Shown here in pieces: positions 1 to 11,097 of a stretch of DNA of 64,000 bases. The notes beneath the pieces are model-generated. The model had not been told where the DNA came from. It saw only the letters and a program-made list of their open reading frames with translations, and did not search any database. Source of the stretch: Phycomyces blakesleeanus NRRL 1555(-) (lineage: Eukaryota > Mucoromycota > Mucoromycetes > Mucorales > Phycomycetaceae). The number at the start of each line of letters is the position of its first letter. Position 1 is the stretch's first letter. The position numbers and the translations under genes are program-made. The stretch spans positions 2,877,722 through 2,941,721 of the forward strand of contig NW_017265137.1 in assembly GCF_001638985.1 (NCBI RefSeq), in the 5' to 3' direction.

Positions 1-2
1 AA

Positions 3-633
3 TGTTGTGAATGAGTATTGATTACTGCTGAATCTGAGAGTAAGACTGAAGGATAAAATAATATCCTTAGCTATTCCAGTCAAACGGATCTCCCTTTATG
101 ATATTATCTAATACACAGATCATCATACACATAATTGATTATTTATTATTATCACCATGACATGGGATATACAAATACATATACATTATATATATGGCAT
201 CATTATATTTCATCTACATATTTCTTTTATTATACAAATACTTAATTGAGAGACTACAACTACAACTATCTAATATTATGAAACATTACCCGAGTATCTG
301 GGTCGGAATACTAAAATATTACCAATAGCATAAATGCTCTTCTTTACCAAAACTCTTGGACTGATCTGACTGGAGAAGTATCATATCAATTGGTCTTTCC
401 GGATCTTTCCAGAAGAACAATACTCCTGGAATATGACTCATCGTGATAAAGATTACTTAAGCACACACTGAATTACAAATTAGAAAAACATATAAATATC
501 AGTAGATAGTTCCGTGTAGAAAGACAATCGAATTTTATATTTCTTTACTTTTCTTTTGAAATAAACAACCTACACAAGTTCTCACGAATTCTTTCGTCTA
601 TATTATATTTTGCTTTATTTTCTCCCCACAACA
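3..633 (+). mobile_element. LTR, family A, joined to Helitron-1
   Basis: The segment has perfect 7-bp inverted ends, TGTTGTG at 3-9 and CACAACA at 627-633. It is clearly similar to the element at 61054-61586: both share the opening with 'ATTACTGCTG'-like sequence and a close 'ACCTACACAAG' block near the 3' end. At 634 the sequence switches exactly into Helitron coding sequence, as shown by Helitron-2 at about 26035-26045. Bases 1-2 (AA) do not match the 5 bp after the LTR (TCGGG). So it is better read as the downstream LTR of a longer element extending left of the window than as a solo LTR with target duplication. No protein is coded here. Confidence 0.75.
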
Positions 634-634
634 T

Positions 635-1474
635 CGGGAAAAGGGACAATCTATAGATCTCACTTTGCGTTTAGTAGCTGAGGGGCCTCGGGATCAAAGA
701 CGGTACAATGCTCCAACTGCAAGTGAAATAGCAGTTCTTATTATGAATAATGAAGAGGGTACTTCAAGAGACATTGTGCTGCACACCAGAGCCAACTTCC
801 AACAGAACATCAATGAGTACCACCGATCTTATGATGCTTTACACTATGTGCTACTCTTTCCACATGGTGAAGATGGTTGGACCATTGATGCCAGCTCATT
901 GTCAGGAGAGCATGTCACAGTAATGCAATGGTACTCAAACCGTTTGATGTATCGACGCAACACACAGCACCTCCTCCATCTTTTTGGCCGTCTCTTTCAA
1001 CAATATATTGTTGATATGTATGCCAAAGTTGAGCACGATCGGCTGCACTTCATCACCAGCAATCAAAATCGTCTCCGTGTAGATCTTTATAGTGGAATTC
1101 AGGATGCTGTTATCCATAACGATTGTAATCTTGCAAATCTTGGAAAGAGAGTTATTCTTCCATCTTCTTTTATTGGTAGCCCCCGGTATATGGCTCAACT
1201 TTATCAAGATTCAATGAGTATTGTGCGTCGTTTTGGCAAGCCTGATTTGTTCATAACTTTCACTTGCAATTCAAAGTGGCCAGAAATCACAAATTCCCTG
1301 TTGGCTGGGCAAAAAGCTAATGACAGACCAGATCTTTGTTCTCGGGTTTTCAATATGAAGCTCAAAGAGCTCATGATTGACCTTACAAAAAAAATATTCT
1401 GGGGAAAGTTTTGGCCTTTATATATGTCATTGAATTCCAAAAGCGTGGACTTCCTCATGCCCACATTCTTTTGA
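635..1474 (+). pseudogene. Helitron-1 replication initiator, N-terminal part (5' truncated)
   Basis: The open frame enters from the LTR junction at 635 and matches the middle of the Helitron-2 N-terminal region (EKGQSIDLTLRLVAEGP). It encodes the region upstream of the Rep HUH motif, including 'HYVLLFPHGEDGW' and 'RRFGKPDLFITFTCN', typical of the Helitron Rep N-terminal domain. Homology stops at an A8 tract (1387-1394). Helitron-3 has nine bases there and reads on smoothly into 'NVLGKVLAFVYVIEF'. After the A8 this frame is out of register and ends at 1474. The rest of the protein lies in the next frame. The internal ATG at 744 is not a credible start; the real start lay upstream of the LTR insertion. 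Confidence 0.8.
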
Positions 1475-4308
1475 TTTTGCGACCACAAGATAAACCAAAA
1501 ACAATAGAAGATTTTGACAGAATAGTTTCGGCTGAAATCCCAGATCCTGAAACTGAGCCATTGGCATATGAAACAGTAAAAAAATGCATGATGCATGGCC
1601 CATGCGGAAAGAAATATCCAAAAGCACCATGCATGAAGAATGGGATCTGTTCAAAGAATTATCCTAAAAAGCTTTGCAATGAGACTAGCAATGGTGGAAA
1701 CGGATATCCTATTTATCAACGCAGTCGAAATGGAAGAGTTATTAGAAGAGGGCCAAAGATCATGGATAATGGATGGGTTGTTCCACACAATAGATACATA
1801 TGTGCAAAATACAATGCTCATATAAATGTTGAGATTAGCACCTCTGTTTCTGCCGTAAAATACCTCTACAAATATGTATATAAAGGACATGACCGTGCAA
1901 TGGCCCATGTGCAGCCTACACCCACCAATTCCACTCCACAACAACAACAAGAGCATGTAAACGAAGTTAATGAGTTTCGTGATGCTCGGTATGTCTCCGC
2001 TTCTGAAGCATGCTGGAGAATATTTTCTTTCAAGCTTCATCAAGAGTATCCCAGCCATCAACGACTTTCAATCCATCTGGAAAATGCCCAACCCGTATAT
2101 TATAATCCATCTTCTAACCCAGAGGATGTTGCAAATTCCAGAAAAAACACTACTTTAATGGGATATTTCGACTATAATGCTACACACCCATCATCTGAAA
2201 AACTTCTTTACGTCGACTTTCCTTCTCTTTATGTATGGAATACAAAAGAACGAAAATGGACAGCACGTAAGAGGTTTGATAAAGGAACGATTGGCAGAGT
2301 TTACACAGTGTCTCCAAGAGATATTGAAAAATATTCGTTACGATTACTGCTGCATAATGTTAAAGGGGCCAAAAGCTTTGAAGACATACGTACAGTAGAA
2401 GGATGTGTGTATGAAACAAACCAAGCTGCATGTCGTGCTCTGGGATTACTTTTGAATGATGATGAGTGGAGTAACTGTATGGAAGAGGCAGCAGCTCATC
2501 AGATCCCATTTTCTTTACGAAGACTCTTTGCTATTCTTTTGATTTTCTGTGCAGTATCAGATCCTTTCTCTTTGTGGCTTGCTCATCGCGATTCTATGAT
2601 TGAAGATTATCTTCATTTGGCAAGAGAAAGTAGTGGAATTCCTGCGTTAGCCCCCACACAAGATATGTTTGACAGATGTTTATGGGATATCGAAAGTCAT
2701 CTATCTGCCAACTCTATGTCTCTCATGTTGTTCACTGGATTTGTTCTTCCACCAATGCCTGACATCCAGCACTTTAGCCCAAATGGGCAAGATGTTCAAG
2801 CCATCATACAAGAACAAGAAGATTTATGTGATCAAGCCCAGCTTTTGCCAGATCCAGATACATTGACATTCAATAATTCACAAAGACGTGTCTATACAAC
2901 AGTATTAAGTGCAATTGAAGAAAACGTGGGAGCCTCAAGATTGTACTTTGTCGATGGTCCAGATGGGACGGGAAAGACATTTGTCTTTAATGCCTTGCTT
3001 CAAAAAACTCGCCAACAAGGAAAAATTGCTCTTGCAGTAGCAACAAGTGGAATTGCTGCATTGCTGCTAGACGGTGGGCGTACAGCACATTCCAGGTTTA
3101 AGATTCCAGTGAAAGTTGATCTTAACTCCTTATGCTCCATCAACGCAAACTCGCAAACGGCACAACTTATTAGAAGAACGGAATTGGTTATCTGGGACGA
3201 AGCTTCTATGATTAGTAAAGATGTTTTTAATACTGTAAGCAGATCCATGCAAGATATAATGAAGACTGTCGATCCATTGCTTGAAAACGTTCCATTTGGA
3301 GGGAAGTTGTTTGTCTTTGGAGGCGATTTTCGGCAGGTCCTTCCTGTTATACCCAAGGCAACAAGAGCTCAGGTTGTAAGCCAATGTATCAAGAAAGCAT
3401 CTGCATGGAGAAATGTAAAAACCTTGCGGCTTACAACAAACATGCGAATTGCCCAAGCAAATAATGAACAAGAAACATTAGAGCTTAGGGAATTTGGAGC
3501 ATTTCTCTTGCAAGTTGGTAGTGGTTCTGCCCACACAACAGGCGGTGATGACACCATCCCAATTCCGCCCCATATGTTACTTTCTGGATATAATCCTGCT
3601 GATCTGGCCAAAGCAGTTTTCCATGATCTCTCCTCTAATGCAGCCAACCCTCATTTCCTCATGGGCCGTGCTTTGCTTACTCCTAAGAATAAAGATGTCA
3701 AGAAACTCAATGATATTCTTCTGAGCCAGTTTCCTGGAGAGGCACGAGAGTTTAAGAGCATCGACCAGGGAATTGATGAAGATGGTCAGTTGACATATCC
3801 AGTTGAGCTACTAAATACCATTGATCCTGGATCCCTACCACCTCACTCACTGTCCTTAAAAAAAGGATGTCCTATCATGCTTCTTCGCAATCTTGACCCA
3901 AAAAACGGCCTCTGTAATGGTACACGCCTGATTTGCAACTCTTTTGGAACATCTGTCATCAGAGCAACAATGGTGACTGGATCAAATGCCGGGCAAGTAT
4001 CTCTTATTCCAAGAATAAAGCTTAATCCATCTGGATCAAATGGTGAAATTGAATTCCAGCGGTTCCAATTTCCAGTTCGTCTTGCATTCGCAATGACAAT
4101 AAACAAGTCACAAGGTCAAACTCTTGAGAGTGTTGGATTATATCTCCCTGCCCCAGTATTCTCCCATGGCCAGCTGTATGTTGCTCTATCCCGGGTCAGA
4201 AAACCTTCTACAATCAAGATAATGCTTGATACACCAGCAAACTCCAACGAAACGGCAAATACTGTATTTACAGACAATGTTGTATTTAAGGAAGTCTTTG
4301 ACATTTAG
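1411..4308 (+). CDS. Helitron-1 Rep (HUH) C-part plus PIF1-type helicase
   Basis: This is the catalytic core of a Helitron transposase, 965 codons. Near the N-terminus lies the HUH motif (LPHAHILL, about residues 15-22). The tyrosine motif region KYLYKYVYKG follows near residue 150. The C-terminal half is a SF1B PIF1-like helicase: Walker A GPDGTGKTF (about 515), Walker B VIWDEASM (about 594), GGDFRQVLPV, a TNMR motif, and NKSQGQTLESVG and VALSRVRKP near the C-terminus. Walker A has D where both sister copies have G (GPGGTGKT). The segment opens at a TTG in mid-domain, so it is the downstream half of a longer protein, cut off by the A8 frameshift. Stop is TAG. The frame from here to the end has no other lesion, making this the best preserved helicase copy. 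Confidence 0.88.
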   Translation: MAFIYVIEFQKRGLPHAHILLILRPQDKPKTIEDFDRIVSAEIPDPETEPLAYETVKKCMMHGPCGKKYPKAPCMKNGICSKNYPKKLCNETSNGGNGYPIYQRSRNGRVIRRGPKIMDNGWVVPHNRYICAKYNAHINVEISTSVSAVKYLYKYVYKGHDRAMAHVQPTPTNSTPQQQQEHVNEVNEFRDARYVSASEACWRIFSFKLHQEYPSHQRLSIHLENAQPVYYNPSSNPEDVANSRKNTTLMGYFDYNATHPSSEKLLYVDFPSLYVWNTKERKWTARKRFDKGTIGRVYTVSPRDIEKYSLRLLLHNVKGAKSFEDIRTVEGCVYETNQAACRALGLLLNDDEWSNCMEEAAAHQIPFSLRRLFAILLIFCAVSDPFSLWLAHRDSMIEDYLHLARESSGIPALAPTQDMFDRCLWDIESHLSANSMSLMLFTGFVLPPMPDIQHFSPNGQDVQAIIQEQEDLCDQAQLLPDPDTLTFNNSQRRVYTTVLSAIEENVGASRLYFVDGPDGTGKTFVFNALLQKTRQQGKIALAVATSGIAALLLDGGRTAHSRFKIPVKVDLNSLCSINANSQTAQLIRRTELVIWDEASMISKDVFNTVSRSMQDIMKTVDPLLENVPFGGKLFVFGGDFRQVLPVIPKATRAQVVSQCIKKASAWRNVKTLRLTTNMRIAQANNEQETLELREFGAFLLQVGSGSAHTTGGDDTIPIPPHMLLSGYNPADLAKAVFHDLSSNAANPHFLMGRALLTPKNKDVKKLNDILLSQFPGEAREFKSIDQGIDEDGQLTYPVELLNTIDPGSLPPHSLSLKKGCPIMLLRNLDPKNGLCNGTRLICNSFGTSVIRATMVTGSNAGQVSLIPRIKLNPSGSNGEIEFQRFQFPVRLAFAMTINKSQGQTLESVGLYLPAPVFSHGQLYVALSRVRKPSTIKIMLDTPANSNETANTVFTDNVVFKEVFDI

Positions 4309-4483
4309 TAAAAAATTATATATAACATACACTATAAACTCATCTAACCAATTTTTTTTTGAATAATAAAACATCTATACATATCCTTTCTTTTCATATA
4401 ATTCACTCAAATAAAATGTTCCTATTAATTGTGCTATACGGTACTTAGACTTCCAATAGGGAAGGGTTTTATATTAACTTCCG

Positions 4484-4562
4484 GTAGGCTCTGGGGCCCC
4501 CCCGAAGGGAGGGGGGAGGGGGGGGACCCCCCAAAGGGGGGGGGGGAGCACCGCTCCCCTAG
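4484..4562 (+). other. Helitron-1 3' terminal GC hairpin / G-run block with CTAG end
   Basis: About 80 bp of nearly pure G/C in an AT-rich locus. It includes several G-runs of 3 to 11 and C-runs, then the terminal stem-loop GGGGAGC-ACC-GCTCCCC ending in CTAG|T. The same block occurs in inverted orientation at 17077-17160 as the end of Helitron-2. In Helitrons the 3' hairpin plus CTRR acts as the replication terminator. The G-runs could form G-quadruplexes, which is inference. Confidence 0.8.
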
Positions 4563-4889
4563 TCTATATTATTAAAATGTATCAGTAAACACTCTCCAAC
4601 CGTAAGTCATGTGATCAAAGCTGCCCAATGTTATAATACATCAAATATTCAAATGTTATTACTTGATTTTATAACTTTATACAGATTATACATTCATTAC
4701 AGATCACATGACTTACATCGGTTTTTTATGATTATATGATTATATATTCAGTACAGATCACATGATTCACATTTTTTTAAATAGCTGCTCCATTAATATG
4801 TTAAGAAAAAATAGCAATAATAGTAATATTTTTTCTCCGGGTTCATCAATATTTATATACTTACAAAATACCAAAACAAAAAATAAAAA

Positions 4890-7800
4890 ATGCAGCCTTT
4901 TGAAAGCATTTGTGCCTCATGCAGGCTATCTGAACATAAGCGTAGATCAAATATGCTTTGTTCTTTAAACAATAAAAACACGAGACTTTACGTGCTTGAA
5001 AAAAGAACTTACAAAGACATCTCTACTAATGAAGAGATTTCTGCAGAAAGTAGCCAATGTAATATTTATAACTTAAATTTAAATTAATATACTTACATTT
5101 AACTATTAAATTATAACCATTTAGCTGCTGCATTGAGATTGAGACACGAAGTATCTTCTGAAAAAACAACCCAAGTTCAAGTTCAACATGTACTTGAGTC
5201 TAATGGCTCTAATGAGTCTGATGAGAATGATGAAGACATTGAAAGTGATGATACAGAAAGTGAAGACGAGACAGATGACAGTCAATCACATGGAATTGCT
5301 TGCAGTAATTTTACAACAGAACCTGGGATTGATTATCAAGGTTCAATGACTGCTGAGTGTCAGTTTTGTAATGCAATGATGTGAACAAATGAGAGAGTTT
5401 CTTGCTCATCTGTAGAAAATCTGCTGTTTTCCATGTGCTTTAACAAGGGTAGTGTTCTTCCAGATTTTGAGCCAATACTGCCTGAAATGGCCATTCTTTT
5501 AGTGCATGGTACAGCCGCATCAAACATTTTCTTTCAAAAGATTTGTGCTTATAATAGCACTTTGAGCTTTACTTTGTTGGGTGCAAAAATTGATCATTCT
5601 GTTGCAAATAACAGAAGTGGAGCATACTGTTTCAGAATACACGGCACAATATGCCATAATATTGGGTCTGTTCTTCCATCCACTGCTGAAGACTTAATTA
5701 AGCCAAGGTATGCTCAGCTTTATATGTATGATCCTGTCTCTCAAGTCAACTTCCAACACAACAATGCTTCACATCTCAACCGAAATATAATAGAGCAGAT
5801 TCAGAGTATGCTCATAAGAGTAAACCCATTTGTTTCTCTTTTTAAATCAATAGAGCAATACTCTAGAACAGAAAACCAAGTTGTGGATTTGACCCTTCGT
5901 TTGGTTGCTGATAGTTGACAGGATCAAAGATGCTATAACGCACCAGCAGCAGAAGAAGTAGCTGTTTTGATAATAAATAATGAGCCTGGGACATCAAGAG
6001 ATATTGTTCTTCACACGCAATCTAATGGGCTACAGCATATAAACAAATACCATAGATCATACGACTCTCTATTATGTTTTGATGTTTCCTTTTGGTGAAG
6101 ATGGTTGGACAATCACTTCATGTGGAACTTCAGGAAAAAAAGTTACTGCAATGCAATGGTATTCAAGCAGACTGATGTATTGCAAAAATAGTCTTCACCT
6201 ACTCCATCTCTTTGGTCGACTGTTCCAGCAGTATATTGTTGACATGTACGCCAAGATTGAGCATAATAGAATTACCTTTATTGCAAAAAACCAAAAATGA
6301 CTTCGAGTAGATCTCTACAGTGGCGTACAAGACGCAATGAATCTTAATGAGGGCGATTTGAATAACCTTGGAAGACGAGTCGTTCTTCCTTCCTCTTTTG
6401 TTGGTTTGCCACGACATATGCGCCAGTTGTATCAAGATGCGATAGGTATTGTGCATTGCTTTGGAAAGCCGGATTTGTTTATCACATTTACGTGCAACAC
6501 AGCTTGACCAGAAATAACAAGTGCTTTATTGGGAGGGCAAAAAGTTAATGACAGGCCTGATCTTTGTTCCCGTGTTTTCAACCTAAAGCTCAAAGAACTC
6601 ATGCATGATCTTACAAAGAAAAATGTTTTGGGAAAGGTTCTTGCATTTGTTTATGTCATTGAATTTCAAAAACGCGGCCTCCCACATGCCCATATTCTGT
6701 TAATTCTTTGTTTTGAAGATACACTAAGAACAATAGAAGACTATAATAGCATTGTATCTGCAGAAATTTCAGACCCTGACACACATCCACTGGCATATAA
6801 CACGGTCTGTAAAACCATGATGCCTGGCCCATGTGGAGATGCCTATCCAAATTCACCGTGTATGATAAATGGTAAATGCAAAAAGAATTACCCAAAGTTC
6901 TTTTATGAAAACACTGTTGAGAATGGAACAGGATATCCGAAGTACAGAAGATGCAAAAATAGAAGGACAGTGGTAAAAGGTGGAAAGCTACTAGACAATC
7001 GATTGGTAGTTCCTCATAACCTATATCTTTGCGCAAAATACAATGCCCATATCAATGTTGAAGTATGTACATCTGTATCAGCTGTGAAATATTTGTACAA
7101 ATATGTATATAAAGGTCATGATCGAGCCATGGCAAATGTTCAACCCACTACTACCACAACCTATATCAACCAACAAGAGCCTGTTAATGAAGTCAACAAC
7201 TTTTTGGATGCATGCTATGTCTCTGCTTCAGAAGCATGCTGGAGAATATTCTTCTTCAAGCTACATAAAGAGCATCCAGCACACCAAAGACTGGCCATTC
7301 ATCTCGAAGACTCTCAGCAAGTTTTTTTCTCTGAAACTGATAATCCAGCTGCAGTAGCAAACAAAAATTCACACACAACATTAACAGCATGGTTTTTATA
7401 TAATGCGGAAAATGCAGATGCACGCAAACACTTATATATAGACTTTCCTACAAACTTTGTTTGGAATCTAAAAGACTGATGATGGAAAAAAAGAGTACAA
7501 TTTGACAGAGGAACAATTGGTAGAATATATACCATATCACCAAGAGATGCAGAATAGTATTTCTTGAGAATTCTGCTCCATAATGTTTGTGGGGCTATAA
7601 GCTTCCAGGATCTCCAGACTGTAGAAGGCCAACTACATGAAACAAACCAAGCTGCATGTCGTGCATTAGGACACTTGATGGATGATAACGAACGGGAAGA
7701 ATGTATGGAAGAAGCAGCATCATACCAGCTACCATCGTCATTGAGATGTCTATTTGCAATTCTTTTGGTTTTCTGTTCGGTGTCAGATCCATTTGCTCTA

Positions 7801-9540
7801 TGGATATCCCACAAAGAATCAACAATAGAAGACTATCTAAATGCTGAAAGACTTGAAACCGACAACCATTCCTTGGAGCCTACCCAGGAAATGTACGATA
7901 GATGTATGTGGGACATTGAAAACTATCTCTCTGTCAATTCTTTATCATTAGTATCTTTCAGTGGCTTCACCCTTCCACCTGTTCCTGCAGCATCAAATCG
8001 AACTAGGCGTAGACATGGATTGTGAACATTGATGCATGAGCAAGAAGACCTTTGCCATGAAGCTGCTTTGTTGCCAGACCCTGCCACTTTGCCATTTAAT
8101 ATTGATCAGCAATTGGCATACGATTCAATCATAGAAGCATTGAATGTAACTACTCTTACATCAAGACTATTTTTCATAGATGGGCTGGGCGGAACAGGAA
8201 AGACATTTGTATTCAATGCTCTTTTGTGTCATGTTCGTCATCAAGGAAAGATTGCCTTTGCTGTTACTACCAGTGGTATTGCTGCACTACTTTTGGTTGG
8301 TGGACACACAGCACATTCGCGGTTCAAAATTCCACTTGAAGTTGATGTTAACTCGATGTGCTCTATACCAGCAAACTCTCAAACAGCTGATCTACTGAGA
8401 GCAACAGAATTAATTATTTGAGATGAAGCATCAATGATCAGTAAAGATATTTGTAATGCTGTGAACCGCTCTATGCAAGACATTATGAAGTCTGTAAATC
8501 CCTTACTTGAAACAGTGCCATTCGATGGAAAATTGTTTATATTTGGAGGAGATTTTAGATAAATTTTTCCTGTAATTCCAAGAGCATCAAGATCGCACAT
8601 TGTAGAACAATGCATTAATTGTGCCCACGTATGGAGACATGTCAACCACTTGAACCTTACAATCAATATGCGAATTTCTCAAGCAACAACGCCAGAAGAA
8701 GAAACTGAGCTCAGAGACTTTGCAGCCTTTTTGTTGAGTGTTGGCAGTGGTACTATTCTCTGTTCTGGTGGTGAAAACACCATTCCAATCCCTGAGCAAA
8801 TATTAATTCCTGGCTGTAGACTCCTCCACCTTGCAAATGCTGTATTCACTGATCTGAATGCAAATTCACAAAATACTGATTTTCTCATGTGTCGTGCGAT
8901 ACTTACTCTAAAAAACTATGATGTAAAAACAATTAACAACCTTCTTCTTGACCAATTTCCTGGAGTAGCCAGCAAATTCAAAAGCATTGATTGAGGCAAC
9001 ACTGATGATGATCTTCTGGCATACCCAATTGAACTGCTGAACACATTTGATCCTGGATCTCTGCCCCCTCACAGTCTCAAGCTTAAAAAGGGGTGCCCAA
9101 TTATGCTACTTAGAAATCTTGATCCAAAAAATGGCCTATGTAATGGCACTCGCCTGATATGCAATTCTTTTCAACGATTTGTCATAAAGGCTACAATAGT
9201 AACAGGATCTCACGCTGGAAAAATTGCTCTCATCCCAAAAATCAAACTCAATCTATCTGAATCAACATCAACTATAGACTTCCAACACTGTCAGTTTCCT
9301 GTTCGCCTTGCTTTTGCAATGACAATCAACAAATCACAGGGGCAGACACTTGATTATGTTGGTCTATACTTACCTTCACCAGTATTTGGACATGGTCAGC
9401 TTTATGTTGCCCTATCCCGTGTCAGAAAACCATCAGGAATCAAAATCTTGGTGGATATCCCTGATGCCAGCACAACTCAAAATACTTTCTATACAGACAA
9501 CGTCGTATATCACGAAGTATTTGATAAACCAACAGACTAA
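4890..9540 (+). pseudogene. Helitron-3 Rep/PIF1 helicase, multiple in-frame stops
   Basis: ATG at 4890 begins a short first exon with a zinc-knuckle-like cluster (C-x2-C...H...C, 'CASCRLSEHK'). A 66-nt GT-AG intron (5059-5124, phase 1) sits at the same place as one in Helitron-2. After an acidic stretch and CQFCNAMM come the Rep domain (LPHAHILL), tyrosine motif (KYLYKYVYKG) and helicase (Walker A GLGGTGKTF, NKSQGQTLDYVG, VALSRVRKP), ending TAA at 9538. In-frame stops lie at 5382, 5916, 6298, 6508, 7477, 7480, 7556, 8023, 8419, 8561 and 8992. Most are TGA. Those at 5382, 6508 and 8419 replace Trp of the sister copies, and those at 5916 and 6298 replace Arg. The A8 frameshift seen in Helitrons 1 and 2 is absent here. 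Confidence 0.85.
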
Positions 9541-9977
9541 GCCATATAATATATAATCTTATACAAGTATCATAACACTTTCTTTTTGTAAGCTTTCAAT
9601 TGTTTTATATATATATTATATTAATACCAATTTCAGTATTTTACTAATTATATACTCTTCTTTCAAAAACAACAAATATAGTCATAATGAAGAAGCGTTA
9701 TAAGTAAAGAGACATTATGTTTTTTAGGTAGATCTTATTTAGCTAAAGTACATGTAGATAATATAAGGTAGGGTAAGGGTATATAACATTAGGGACCTCT
9801 TGAGGGTTGGGCTCTTACCAAAGCAAAGCAGTGGTAAGAGCCCAACCCTCAAGAGAATAGGGTAAGGTCAGAGATGTCAGGGTCCCTGGGTTGGGTTTTT
9901 ACCACTGCTTCGCTTTGGTAAAAACCCTCCCAGGGCAATGCATTTAACCGAAGCGTAGCATAGGTGCTAAATGCTAG
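9541..9977 (+). repeat. Helitron-3 3' tail with strong hairpins
   Basis: Non-coding tail. It contains a perfect 24-bp stem (9797-9820 pairing with 9832-9855, 11-nt loop), then a second stem (about 9884-9903 with 9917-9935) built from related sequence (GGGTTGGG...TTACCA), then the terminal 7-bp stem and CTAG. The first two stems share the motif TTACCA/TGGTAA and may be a duplicated hairpin. Confidence 0.75.
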
Positions 9978-10650
9978 TTATTTTTATTTTATTTTTATTT
10001 ATTATTTATATTGAATAGCTTTTGGGAATAACTCCAATAATATATATATATATATTCTCTTTATTCTTCAGATCGATATATTTTTATTACAATTACAATA
10101 TAATTAAAAATGATCTGATTTTTTTATTTATATCTCAACATCTGATATATGATATTATAATATATATAATTTATAAATATAATAATAATAGTTGGTAGTA
10201 ATAAGAGAAAAATATATAATTTTTAAAGATGTTCAAAGCAAACAGTGATTTAATAGTAAAGACATTTTGTTATATGGACATGATTTGTATTACAATAGAG
10301 ATTTATCAATAATTAAGATATTGAATGCAATCGAAAAATGATTAGATTCCATATAACTCACATGCAAAGTATCTCTTTTTCTTTTTAACGGTTTGATGTA
10401 AGTCATATGATTTATAACTTCCTTTCTTTTTAACTGTTTGAACATAAGTCATGTGATTTATAACTTCCTTTCTTTTTAACTGTTTTAAAAGTGCGATCAT
10501 AAGTCATGTGATATATAGGGCTGGTTGATTTTAATAATATGTATAATGATGATAAATAAATGTGTGATTGTAGGTCATGTGATATACAGGGTCAGTTGAT
10601 TTTAATAATATGTGTGATGATGTGCTAGATATAACTGTATTTATATAAAA
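9978..10650. repeat. AT-rich spacer with short tandem repeats
   Basis: No gene is seen. 10381-10500 holds about 2.5 copies of a unit of roughly 50 bp with 'AAGTCATGTGATTTATAAC' and 'CCTTTCTTTTTAAC'. 10500-10620 holds two copies of a different unit, 'GGTCATGTGATATACAGGG' followed by 'TTGATTTTAATAATATGTG'. Both contain the TCATGTGAT core that also lies upstream of other element genes here. Confidence 0.6.
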
Positions 10651-10716
10651 TATATCACTTTAACATATCTTCTCATTTCTTTATTTTTTCATCTTTTATT
10701 ATCAGAAAACCCTAAA

Positions 10717-11097
10717 ATGTTATATAAAAAACTTGAAGAATATAACAGTGCTTTTGAAAAAATCATGAAAGAGCTTGAAGAGCCTGAAGAGTCTGAAGAT
10801 CAGAAAAGTTCTGCTCTGTCAACAACAGACAAAACCCCCCAAAAAAGTAGAGGACAATATCAAAAGCCAACAGATAAAGATATTAAAAAGCTACTTTATC
10901 TCTACTTTATAAGGAGATTAACTATCAAAAAAGCCTGCAAGATAGTAAATATGAAACAAACAACTGCTGGTGGCTATATTTTGAAGTGGAAAAAGTCTCT
11001 AGTTGTTTTTTCATTAAAACAACAAGGAGGCTACAAGTGACAAAAAAATGACTCTTTTATTCGAAACTTATTCTGCAATAAAGAAAGACTACAAATA
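10717..11097 (+). pseudogene. Small helix-turn-helix protein (copy c, one frameshift)
   Basis: The open frame 10717-11040 starts at ATG after an A/T-rich leader. It has an acidic, Ser/Thr-rich N-terminus (about 45 residues) and then 'DKDIKKLLYLYFIRRLTIKKACKIVNMKQTTAG', a helix-turn-helix like the N-terminal DNA-binding domain of IS630/pogo-type transposases. One A is missing in an A-run near 11020 compared with copy d. The original frame continues after it (EATSDKK...YSAIKKDYK) to TAA at 11095. The catalytic DDE domain is absent in both copies, so the 127-residue protein may be all the element codes for. Confidence 0.65.

Larger units (their letters stand above)
634..4562 (+). mobile_element. 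Helitron-1 (5' truncated by LTR), 3' terminus intact
   Basis: This is a rolling-circle DNA transposon. Its coding part matches Helitron-2 (minus strand, 22378-26040) at near identity. The 3' terminus is canonical: a GC stem (GGGGAGC / GCTCCCC around ACC) directly followed by CTAG at 4559-4562 and then T, fitting the hairpin plus CTRR|T rule. The 5' end is missing because the LTR at 3-633 interrupts it. The untouched TA at 4470-4471 is the paralogous empty site of the composite mariner unit in Helitron-2. Confidence 0.85.
4563..9977 (+). mobile_element. Helitron-3, structurally complete, coding decayed
   Basis: The 5' terminus is TCTATATTATTAAAAT at 4563, alike to the Helitron-2 5' end TCTATATATCTAAAAT. 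The 3' terminus is the stem GCATTTA (9940-9946) / TAAATGC (9968-9974) directly followed by TAG, giving CTAG at 9974-9977 and then T, the same design as Helitron-1. The first base follows the last base of Helitron-1 with no spacer. The protein is diverged from Helitrons 1 and 2 but has the same domain order. Confidence 0.78.

Noticed and set aside
1411..1413. TTG at 1411 as a translation start of an independent helicase protein
   Set aside because: It lies inside the Rep domain and the homologous frame in Helitron-3 runs through it; it is only the first codon after a frameshift.
4890..9540. Repeat-induced point mutation as the cause of Helitron-3 decay
   Set aside because: Classical RIP targets CpA, which would turn TGG into TAG and CAA/CAG into TAA/TAG; here TGA dominates. 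A different C-to-T process is not excluded.
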